DNA of 64,000 nt. It comes from Caldilineaceae bacterium SB0661_bin_34 (GTDB taxonomy: Bacteria > Chloroflexota > Anaerolineae > Caldilineales > Caldilineaceae). The position numbers were made by a program, and so were the translations under genes. The stretch's first letter is position 1; each line of letters opens with the position of its first letter. This document shows positions 35,480 through 42,501 of this stretch, piece by piece. A model generated the notes under the pieces. That model was given only the letters and a program-made list of their open reading frames with translations. It ran no database searches and was not told where the DNA came from. The stretch is taken from assembly GCA_009841145.1 (NCBI GenBank), contig VXMJ01000019.1, positions 1 to 64,000 on the forward strand, in the 5' to 3' direction.

Positions 35480-36589
35480 ATGAAGCGACCGGAGCTGACC
35501 CTGGGTGTGGAGGAGGAATACCAGGTTGTGGATCCCGAGTCCCGGGAACTGCAGTCGGTAATCTCCCACTTCACCAGCCGGAACGAAGCCACCATCTACC
35601 ACCGCACCATCAGTTCCGAACTGCACCAGTCCATGGTGGAGTTGGGTACCGGTGTCTGCCGCACCCCGGACGAGGTGATGCAGGAGCTCAAGTCCCAGCG
35701 GGAATACATCCGGGACCTGGCGGCCGAGCGGGGCCTGCGGATTGTGGCCGGCAGTACGCACCCCGTCAGCCGCTGGGAAGAACAGGAGATCTCCCCCTAC
35801 GACCGGTATCAGTCGCTGACCTCGGAGTACCAGATCGTGGCCCGCCGCATGCTGGTTTGGGGCATGCACGTCCATGTCGGCATCAGCGACAAGGCGTTCC
35901 TGATGGACGTGATGAACATCACCCGCTATTACCTGCCGCATGTGCTGGCCCTGACGGCCAGCAGTCCGTTTTGGGGCGGCCTCGATACCGGCATGAAAAG
36001 CTACCGGGCCTTCGTGGCCGACGATTTTCCCCGGAGCGGCATGCCGGATGTGTTCAGCAGCTGGCAGGAATACGAAGCCTTGGCCAATACGCTGATCAAC
36101 ACCAACTGCATCGACGATACGTCCAAGATCTGGTGGAATGTGCGGCCTCACCACACCTATCCGACGCTGGAGTACCGGATCATGGACATCTGCCCGCGCA
36201 TGGAGGACGGCGTGGCCATCGCCGCTCTGTTGCAGGCACTGGTTCTGTGGGTCTGGAAGTTGCGTTCCAAAAACCTGACGTTCCGGCTGTTCAGCAAGGA
36301 TCTGATCGACGAAAACAAGTGGCGCGCCGCCCGCGAGGGACTGGACTGCAAGCTGATCAATCTGGGCACCCGAGAGGAGATTCCGGCCCGGACCGCCATT
36401 CGGGAATTGCTGAGAATGCTGTCCGAAGAGGTGACCGAACTTCAGATCAGCAGACAATTCGAAACCATCCACCGCATCCTCGAGACCGGCTCCAGTGCGG
36501 ACAAGCAGCGGGCCATCTACAGGGAAACGGATGACATGTCCAAGGTGGTGGACTTCCTCATGGAGGAAACCCTGGTCGGTCTGGACTGA
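35480..36589 (+). CDS. YbdK-family carboxylate-amine ligase (GCS2)
   Basis: Predicted ATP-dependent ligase joining a carboxylate (typically glutamate) to an amine; 369 aa, normal for the family. All expected motifs are present: LTLGVEEEYQVVD, LHQSMVELGTGVC, AGSTHPVSRW, MHVHVGISD, YYLPHVLALTASSPFWGG, TLEYRIMDICPRMED and ENKWRAAREGLDC. The enzyme could have weak glutamate-cysteine ligase activity, but YbdK-like proteins are often of unknown substrate. It forms a pair with the degenerate paralogue directly upstream and converges with the HypE-like gene 9 nt away. Confidence 0.88.
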   Translation: MKRPELTLGVEEEYQVVDPESRELQSVISHFTSRNEATIYHRTISSELHQSMVELGTGVCRTPDEVMQELKSQREYIRDLAAERGLRIVAGSTHPVSRWEEQEISPYDRYQSLTSEYQIVARRMLVWGMHVHVGISDKAFLMDVMNITRYYLPHVLALTASSPFWGGLDTGMKSYRAFVADDFPRSGMPDVFSSWQEYEALANTLINTNCIDDTSKIWWNVRPHHTYPTLEYRIMDICPRMEDGVAIAALLQALVLWVWKLRSKNLTFRLFSKDLIDENKWRAAREGLDCKLINLGTREEIPARTAIRELLRMLSEEVTELQISRQFETIHRILETGSSADKQRAIYRETDDMSKVVDFLMEETLVGLD

Positions 36590-36598
36590 CTGCGGCCT

Positions 36599-37639
36599 TC
36601 AGGCAGCCGGCAGCCGGGTCAGTTCATCCGCCGCGAATTGGGGCAACGGCACGGGCCTGCCCCGGTGTCGGGCCACAAGTCCCGCCTCCGGGGATGTGAC
36701 TCGGCCGACTTGAACCGATGGCCAGCCTAGGTCGCGCCAAGCATCCTTCAACGCGTCGGCGTCGCCGGGTCGGCAGGTGCACAACAGGCTTCCGGACGCG
36801 ATGCAGCCAAGCGGATCAAGGCCGCAGTCCCGGCAGATGCGCGCCGCGAAGGCCGGTACCGGAACGCGGTCCAAGTCCACTTCCAATCCCGTGTTCGAGG
36901 CCGCGGCCAGTTCGCGCATGGCAGTGGCCACGCCGCCTTCCGTGGGGTCGTGCATGGCCGTGGCCAGTCCGCTGCGGGCAGCCGCCAGAGCCGGTTCCCG
37001 GATGCTGATTCCCGGCTCGTAAAGGCATTGCGAAGCGTCATTGAGTTCGGCCGATGTCCAACCTTGGGCCAAGAGCGGCCTGTGCATGGTGCGCGCCAGG
37101 ATGCTGACGGCTTCCACGGGGCACCAGCCTGCCAGGAGCAGAACGTCTCCGGGTTGCGCGCCGGCCGTGGCAACCAGGTGTCTGCGGTCCACCGTGCCGA
37201 GCATGGTTCCGCTGATGACTGTGCGGCGAACCGCGTCGGTGACCTCGGTGTGGCCTCCGACAATGGAGATCCCGGCCGCGGTGCATGCCTCCCCCAACTG
37301 CTGGAACAAGTGTTCCGTTGCGGGTACGGTGGCCTGGCCGGCCGGCAGAAGGACCACCGGCAGGAACCAGCGGGGTTCGGCCCCGCACACCGCCAGATCG
37401 TTCATGCCCACGGTGAGGGCGTACAACCCGATGTCGTCGGTTGTAAACGTGATGGGGTCGCTGGTGGCAACCAACAACTCGGAGCCACCGTCCGGCCATG
37501 CCAGGACAGCGGCATCCTCGCCCTGGCCCGGTCCGACGAGCAGAGTTGGATCAGAGGCAGGAAGCAGGCTCAGGACACGGGCGAGCCGCTCCGGCGCCAG
37601 CTTGCCGGGCGGCAGGACACGGGAGCTTGCGGCATCCAC
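36599..37639 (-). CDS. HypE/AIR-synthase-like ATP-binding protein
   Basis: About 346 aa of the PurM/HypE/ThiL/SelD superfamily. LPPGKLAPERLARVLSLL, then VGPGQGEDAAVLAW with DITFTTDD-like metal site (SDPITFTTDDIG), LTVGMNDLAVCGAEPRWFL, SIVGGHTEVTD, and the C-terminal AMHDPTEGGVATAMRELA. It is closest to HypE-like proteins outside hydrogenase operons; no hyp or hydrogenase genes are nearby, and there is no selenophosphate-synthase Cys/Sec loop at the N-terminus. The frame is open to 37864, but the upstream part overlaps a microprotein, so the GTG at 37639 is the better start. The reaction is unknown. Confidence 0.75.
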   Translation of the reverse strand: MDAASSRVLPPGKLAPERLARVLSLLPASDPTLLVGPGQGEDAAVLAWPDGGSELLVATSDPITFTTDDIGLYALTVGMNDLAVCGAEPRWFLPVVLLPAGQATVPATEHLFQQLGEACTAAGISIVGGHTEVTDAVRRTVISGTMLGTVDRRHLVATAGAQPGDVLLLAGWCPVEAVSILARTMHRPLLAQGWTSAELNDASQCLYEPGISIREPALAAARSGLATAMHDPTEGGVATAMRELAAASNTGLEVDLDRVPVPAFAARICRDCGLDPLGCIASGSLLCTCRPGDADALKDAWRDLGWPSVQVGRVTSPEAGLVARHRGRPVPLPQFAADELTRLPAA

Positions 37640-37662
37640 GGACCAGACCGGAACCGATGCCT

Positions 37663-37737
37663 TCAGCGGGTCGTGAAGACCAGGTAAATCATCACTCCAA
37701 AAAGAAGGATTACACTCAGGATCTGAGCTTCGGTCAT
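37663..37737 (-). CDS. 24-residue single-pass membrane microprotein
   Basis: ATG at 37737, TGA at 37663. The peptide starts MTEAQILS and continues as one hydrophobic helix VILLFGVMIYLVF closing with TTR, a type-I/tail-like topology with a short charged N-terminus and a basic end. GGGGAA lies about 4 nt upstream of the ATG. It ends 23 nt before the HypE-like GTG on the same strand, so the two are likely co-transcribed. No known family recognised. Support comes from ribosome-binding site, hydrophobic composition and spacing only. Confidence 0.5.
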   Translation of the reverse strand: MTEAQILSVILLFGVMIYLVFTTR

Positions 37738-37866
37738 GACTTCCCCGGTTCCTGCCTGCCATGACGGAGCGTAGGCGCGGGGAATAGTCTAGGCCGCTGG
37801 CCACGGCGTATCCTGACTGAATTCGGACTGTTTCCGGCTTGGCGGCCAACAGGCCGACCGGCAATG

Positions 37867-38919
37867 TCAGTTCCGCATCGTCTCAAATACGTCCATGTGT
37901 TTCTGGAACACCTTGGGGGCCACGGCGTACAGCATGCGCAGGACTTCCTGGCCCATGGCCCGGATTTCCCACTGGGCCGCCTTGTCCACGGCCCGCAGCC
38001 ACAGGAAGTGCGACCAGGCTGCAAAATTCATCGTGGTCACGATGCGGGTCTCGGTGGCATTGGGCAGCAGGAAGCGCGCGTCCTCCTTGCGAATGCCCAG
38101 GCCGCGCAGGGCGAGGTATGTCTCCTGCAGACTCTCCCATGACCGGTCGAGCAGTTCCCGGGCTTCCTGGTTGCGCGCCACGCGCGGGGGCACCACCGCA
38201 TTCCACCCGCCCTTGGTCAGATCAACATACCGTTGCGATTCCTGGCTGAAACTGGCCAGGCGGTGCCGCACGAGCTGATGGGTGCAGGCCCGCGAGATGC
38301 CTTCAAACAGGAAGCAGGCGGATCCGTGGTCCAGCAGTACGGCCGGGTCGTCCAGTACCGGCTGCGTATAACCCAGGAGCACGACCCGCTGCGGGGGTAT
38401 GTGTACCGGTTGCAGGGTCGTCAGCAGCGTGTCCGTTGGTTCCTGCGCGACAGCCGGAAGATTGTTCGGGGCCTCCGGCTCGCAGTCGAACTCGTCATAG
38501 ACCTCGGGTACCAGAGCCTTAAGCAGCGGTATCGCTTCCAAGGCGCGGCCTTCGCGGAAGAAGTGGAGCCAGACCCTCGTGTTCCCCGACACAATCCATG
38601 TCCGCGGGGCGATGCGACTGATTTCGCAGTGGCGGCTGGCCTCCCGCCACAGGGCCGGCTCGTCTGTGTCCGTCCAGCGCAGTGTGACCACGACATGCTC
38701 GATGACATCCTCGTGGCCCTCCCGTACCCGGGCCGAGATGAAGTTGGGGGAGGTACCCATGCGGTGGGTGCTTCGGTAGCAGAGCCGGGCTGCGTACTCG
38801 ATCAGATTGGCCGCGAACGTGCTTTGGCCCTGCCATATGGAAGCCACGTCGCTGGCACCCGCGCGGTCGGTGCCGTGCAACGCGGGATTGGGTTGGGTAT
38901 AGGCAAGCAGTTCGACCAC
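37867..38919 (-). CDS. thyX: Flavin-dependent thymidylate synthase ThyX, extended form
   Basis: Makes dTMP from dUMP using methylene-THF, FAD and NADPH; 350 aa from a GTG. The ThyX signature RHRxxSxxxxSxR is present ([13 protein letters not shown]), preceded by [10 protein letters not shown] and followed by WSHFLWLR and [13 protein letters not shown]. The usual length is 210-260 aa. Here about 100 residues separate the [15 protein letters not shown] strand from GISRACTHQ. That insert ([30 protein letters not shown]) resembles the enzyme's own C-terminal segment and may be an internal duplication. It precedes the microprotein by 129 nt on the same strand. Confidence 0.9.
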   Translation of the reverse strand: MVELLAYTQPNPALHGTDRAGASDVASIWQGQSTFAANLIEYAARLCYRSTHRMGTSPNFISARVREGHEDVIEHVVVTLRWTDTDEPALWREASRHCEISRIAPRTWIVSGNTRVWLHFFREGRALEAIPLLKALVPEVYDEFDCEPEAPNNLPAVAQEPTDTLLTTLQPVHIPPQRVVLLGYTQPVLDDPAVLLDHGSACFLFEGISRACTHQLVRHRLASFSQESQRYVDLTKGGWNAVVPPRVARNQEARELLDRSWESLQETYLALRGLGIRKEDARFLLPNATETRIVTTMNFAAWSHFLWLRAVDKAAQWEIRAMGQEVLRMLYAVAPKVFQKHMDVFETMRN

Positions 38920-39130
38920 GGGGAGCTGTCGAGGTAGGAAATTCCGATTGGCTACAGGAGGAGACTACAGAGGAGACTACAGGATTATGGCCGATTCCGG
39001 TGTCGGGAGGGGCACCGCAGGGGCCGGCCAAGGCGGTCGGGATGGCCGACAAAAGAATCACGGAGGGGTTCTCCGGGAGGGGGTGTTGCCAAACCGGACA
39101 GCCATGGTGTCAACAACCTATCCGATGCAG

Positions 39131-39580
39131 TTACTCCGATACCAGGTAGGAAAGCACCGAGTCAAGGTCCACTGCCTCCGGGGGGGGCACTGCCTGATCG
39201 TCAAACACATGCCACCACGCCTGCAGCAGGTTTGTGAAGAACTGGGGCAGGTATCTCCTGAGCATGCCGACGTCCAGCAACTCGTTCGGTTCCCGTCTGC
39301 GCCCCGTCTTTTCGTTGACAACATCCACGCCAAAGGCGGAGGCCAAGCGCATGAATCCCTCAACACACGGCAGGCGTTCCTTATTGCTCAGGTGGCCGTA
39401 GGCACCCATGAGAACCGTCACACTGCCTTCCAGGCGCGTTTGAGTCAACTCGTACGAGGTCTGGGTGAACTTGTGCCACTTGGCGGCCGCGCGGCACGTG
39501 TCTGCTACGTGATCCAGCATGTACAGCCACATCTCAACCGCCCTGGATTCCTTGCGGGGCCGTCCTTGGTATCGACTCAT
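39131..39580 (-). CDS. Hypothetical protein (ORFan)
   Basis: 149 aa, starting MSRYQGRPRKESRAVEM. It is mostly helical, with aromatic and Cys-containing segments (MLDHVADTCRAAAKWHKF, FTNLLQAWWHVFDD). No motif, signal or TM helix recognised. Gaps of 211 and 398 nt flank it, and neither strand shows a better frame here. Codon use looks like the neighbours, but a chance ORF cannot be excluded. Confidence 0.45.
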   Translation of the reverse strand: MSRYQGRPRKESRAVEMWLYMLDHVADTCRAAAKWHKFTQTSYELTQTRLEGSVTVLMGAYGHLSNKERLPCVEGFMRLASAFGVDVVNEKTGRRREPNELLDVGMLRRYLPQFFTNLLQAWWHVFDDQAVPPPEAVDLDSVLSYLVSE

Positions 39581-39978
39581 GGACTGTTCTCGGCTGGATT
39601 TGGTACAGCGCGATCCCAGCTGCCCAAGCGGGTGGCGGGACGGGGCTGCGGTGGTGTTCAGGCAGTGTAGCAGAGGAAGTCCCACAGGCGTTCCGGTGCA
39701 GCACTGGTGGTTTGTCATGTCGGGGGTGGTCCAGCGGGGCTGCAGGTGTCGGCCCTGCAGCATCATGTGCGCGGTCATAGTGAGCCGAGACGGCTGCGAC
39801 TATGTGAGGCCTGTGCCACCGCAGGCCACTGTTTGCAGGCCAAGGCAAAGTCGGATGTCCAGCGCACAGGTTCCTCAACTTGCTGCGCCGGCGCGCCAAG
39901 TTTCTTAATGGCGGGCCGAGTCGCGCACAATCAGGTCGGCAGTTCGCATGCCTGCCACCCACAACCAGGAGATGAGAC
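39581..39978. other. Intergenic region, no gene recognised
   Basis: About 400 nt. All frames give Cys/Arg/Pro-rich translations without family features. AGGAG at 39968-39972 is the ribosome-binding site of the aldo/keto reductase. No clear promoter pair, hairpin or RNA gene seen. Confidence 0.5.
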
Positions 39979-40950
39979 ATGGAATACACGACACTCGGGC
40001 GAACAGGGGTTCAGGTGTCCCGGCTGTGCTTTGGGACGATGAGTTTCGGCGACATTGCGGATGCCGACATGTCGGGCCGGATGTTCAACCGCTGTCGGGA
40101 CATTGGCATCAACTTCTTCGACTGCGCCAACACCTATGCTGGCGGCCGCTCCGAGGAGATCCTGGGGGCGCTCATCAAGCCGGTGCGCGACGAGATTGTC
40201 CTGACGACCAAGGTCTGCTCGCCCGTGTCCGATCAGCCGAACGACAAGGGGTTGTCCCGTCGCCACATCCTCATGCAGGTGGAGAATTCCCTGCGGCGGC
40301 TGGACACGGACCGTATTGACCTCTACTTCGTTCACCACTTCGACCCGTTCACGCCGATTCCCGAAGTGCTGCGCTCGCTGGATCTGCTTGTGCAGCAGGG
40401 AAAGATTCGCTATGCCGGGGTGAGCAACTGGGCGGCCTGGCAGATTGCCCTATCCCTGGGGGAGAGCGCCCGGCTGGACCTGACGCGCTTCGAGTGCATC
40501 CAGCCGATGTACAGCCTGCTCAAGCGGCAGGCCGAGGTGGAAATCCTGCCACTGGCGCAGGATCAGGATCTGGGGGTGATTCCCTACAGCCCCATGGCCG
40601 GCGGCATTCTTTCGGGCAAGTACCGGTGGGACGAGCGGCCTGCCGAATCGCGCCTGGCGGTCAACACGATGTACCAGGCCCGGTACGGCGAGGAACACTA
40701 CTTCGACACCGCCACCAGGTTTGCGGCCCTGGCCGGGGAGCTGGGCGTATCGGCGCCGGCGCTGGCCGTGGCCTGGGTCGGCCACCATCCCGGTGTGACC
40801 GCACCCATCATCGGCGCCCGCAACCTGGAGCAGCTCAATTCGTCCCTGGAGGCGCTGGAGGTCGAGATGACGGACGAGGTATGGCAACAAGCCGCCTCGT
40901 TGGTACCTGTGCCTCCCATGGCCACCGATCGGGAGGACGACCGCGACTAA
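39979..40950 (+). CDS. Aldo/keto reductase
   Basis: NADPH-dependent carbonyl reductase with a TIM barrel, 323 aa. Catalytic tetrad: Asp and Tyr in INFFDCANTYAGGRSEE (about 50-66), Lys in IVLTTKVCSP (near 80) and His in DLYFVHHFDP (near 120). The cofactor end has IIGARNLEQL. N-terminus LGRTGVQVSRLCFGTMSFG is typical of the Tas/YajO-like AKR branch. A good Shine-Dalgarno AGGAG sits 6 nt upstream. Monocistronic, convergent with the glycosyltransferase. Substrate unknown. Confidence 0.93.
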   Translation: MEYTTLGRTGVQVSRLCFGTMSFGDIADADMSGRMFNRCRDIGINFFDCANTYAGGRSEEILGALIKPVRDEIVLTTKVCSPVSDQPNDKGLSRRHILMQVENSLRRLDTDRIDLYFVHHFDPFTPIPEVLRSLDLLVQQGKIRYAGVSNWAAWQIALSLGESARLDLTRFECIQPMYSLLKRQAEVEILPLAQDQDLGVIPYSPMAGGILSGKYRWDERPAESRLAVNTMYQARYGEEHYFDTATRFAALAGELGVSAPALAVAWVGHHPGVTAPIIGARNLEQLNSSLEALEVEMTDEVWQQAASLVPVPPMATDREDDRD

Positions 40951-40987
40951 ACCCGGACCACAGGTCGGCCAATGGTCGGCCTGTGGC

Positions 40988-42100
40988 CTACCCTGCCGCG
41001 GCCGTGCGGAAGGCCTCTTCATACATGGGGCCTACGACATTCCAACAGTATTGATCCTGTACCAGATCGCGGCCCGCCTGGCCTTGGGCGCGTCTGTCGA
41101 CGGCGGTTTGGATATCCAGATGCCGGATGGCCCCTTCGAGGGCGGCCGCGTCATTGGGCGGGATTAACTGTCCGGTTTGGCGGGTGACCAGCAGCCGGTT
41201 GGCGCCTACGTCTGTTGCCACCAGCGGCAGACGGTGCCACATCGCCTCCAGAAGGGCGGTTGGCATGCCTTCGTGGAGCGATGGGTAGACAAAGGCACCG
41301 GCCTGTCTGTATTCCCGGGCCAGGTCGGTCCCGAAGCGCGGACCGGCCAGTTCCACGTTGTCCAAACCGGCCTTCCGGACCGCTTCGACCAAGGGGCCGT
41401 CCCCCACGAGACGCACATGGACATCCAGGTCCGGCAGGTGGCGCATGGCGTCCATCAGAATGTGAATCCCCTTGCGGTAGCTGATGGTTCCTACGTAGAG
41501 AAGGCGGCTCGGATCGCCGGCATGCGCCGGAGCCGCATCCAGTTCCGGCGCATGCACATCCACGGCGTTGGGCAGGTTCAGGATGCGTTCGGGGGCCAGG
41601 TTGCACTGTTGGAACAGGTTCTCGTCAAGCAGTCCACCCATGCTGACGGCATGGTCCGAATTTCGGGCCAGATGGCGGCGCGCCCACAGGCGCGGTCTGA
41701 AGAGGGCGAGATCGATTAGGGCTTTGCGAGGCTCGTGGCGCAGGAATCCCCCAAAGTACTGTGGCTGGAATTCCCGCCAGGTGTGGTCGTTCACGATGCA
41801 CGGAAACCGGCGGCGGCGCAGATAGCGCACAAGCGGCAGGCCGTCGCTGTATCCCACATCCCAAGTCCGGGAACCGGTCCAGCGGTCCACATGCCGGGCG
41901 AAGTCGAGTACGTGACGGCCCTTGGGGAGCGTGTGTTCCGCCACGGAAGCCAGGTCCGGGAAGTGGCGGGTTGGATATGGATGAAGCACGTCCAGCTCGT
42001 GTCCGGCCCCGGCCAGGTGCCGGATTAGGTGTACGGAATGGAGGCCGGATCCGCCAACTACGTCGGGGAACAGGTGGGGTGTGGCAAACAGGATGCGCAT
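40988..42100 (-). CDS. Glycosyltransferase family 4
   Basis: Retaining GT-B glycosyltransferase, 370 aa, likely acting at the cytoplasmic face of the membrane on a glycan or lipid acceptor. N-terminal FATPHLFPDVVGGSGLHSVHLI with the glycine-rich acceptor loop; central LLYVGTISYRKGIHILMDAM and VRLVGDGPLVEAV; donor-binding E-x7-E motif in SLHEGMPTALLEAMWHRLP. Standard length. No other cell-envelope gene is adjacent. Confidence 0.9.
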   Translation of the reverse strand: MRILFATPHLFPDVVGGSGLHSVHLIRHLAGAGHELDVLHPYPTRHFPDLASVAEHTLPKGRHVLDFARHVDRWTGSRTWDVGYSDGLPLVRYLRRRRFPCIVNDHTWREFQPQYFGGFLRHEPRKALIDLALFRPRLWARRHLARNSDHAVSMGGLLDENLFQQCNLAPERILNLPNAVDVHAPELDAAPAHAGDPSRLLYVGTISYRKGIHILMDAMRHLPDLDVHVRLVGDGPLVEAVRKAGLDNVELAGPRFGTDLAREYRQAGAFVYPSLHEGMPTALLEAMWHRLPLVATDVGANRLLVTRQTGQLIPPNDAAALEGAIRHLDIQTAVDRRAQGQAGRDLVQDQYCWNVVGPMYEEAFRTAAAG

Positions 42101-42501
42101 GCCGGACAGTGTATCTACGGATGTCGCTTCAACATCGGATTGGCTGTTGTGTCGCGGGTCATGTGTTCTGGATGGTCAAGCCTCGCCCCTTCCTCTGGCT
42201 CCCTTGGTTTGACCAAGGTTCGCCCGTTGGTGCAGCCACCCTCATGGTTCCTGACACGATCCATCGCACCGACCTTTGGCCTGCAAGCAGAAATCCCCGG
42301 ATCTCGGCATCGGGGAGGGTGCGGAACCACCGCGCGGAGGGAGCAGAATTTCCCGATCCCCGCCGATTGATGCACGATCAATTGGGAACGGCTGAGGGGG
42401 CGCAACTACCAAGACGTGACGGCACACTCCCATCGGTGGCATTTGTCGGCCTATTTTGTACCGGCATGGCGCCAAGCATCAGCTAACGGACGGACTCGAC
42501 C
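42101..42501 (+). promoter_or_regulatory. purL leader with mutually exclusive hairpins
   Basis: About 400 nt without a gene, upstream of the purine operon. CGGGG at 42311-42315 can pair either with CCCCG at 42295-42299 (10-15 nt loop) or with CCCCG at 42358-42362, enclosing GCGG/CCGC and GGGA/TCCC hairpins. A separate 7-bp hairpin (CCTTGGT/ACCAAGG) is at 42202-42218 without a T-tract. No good promoter pair is seen. Regulatory function is inference; such short stems arise by chance in GC-rich DNA. Confidence 0.3.

Noticed and set aside
39581..39978. Hidden small gene or RNA between the ORFan and the aldo/keto reductase
   Set aside because: All frames give low-quality, Cys/Arg-rich translations, and no tRNA-like or stable hairpin structure was found.
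42202..42218. Terminator hairpin CCTTGGT/ACCAAGG
   Set aside because: No T-tract follows on either strand, and it lies about 100 nt upstream of the glycosyltransferase start rather than after a gene end.
42290..42375. ZTP (pfl) riboswitch upstream of purL
   Set aside because: GGAACCACC and GGGAGC look superficially similar to the pfl motif, but the conserved CCGCCTGGGCA-like 3' element and a matching 5' partner are absent.
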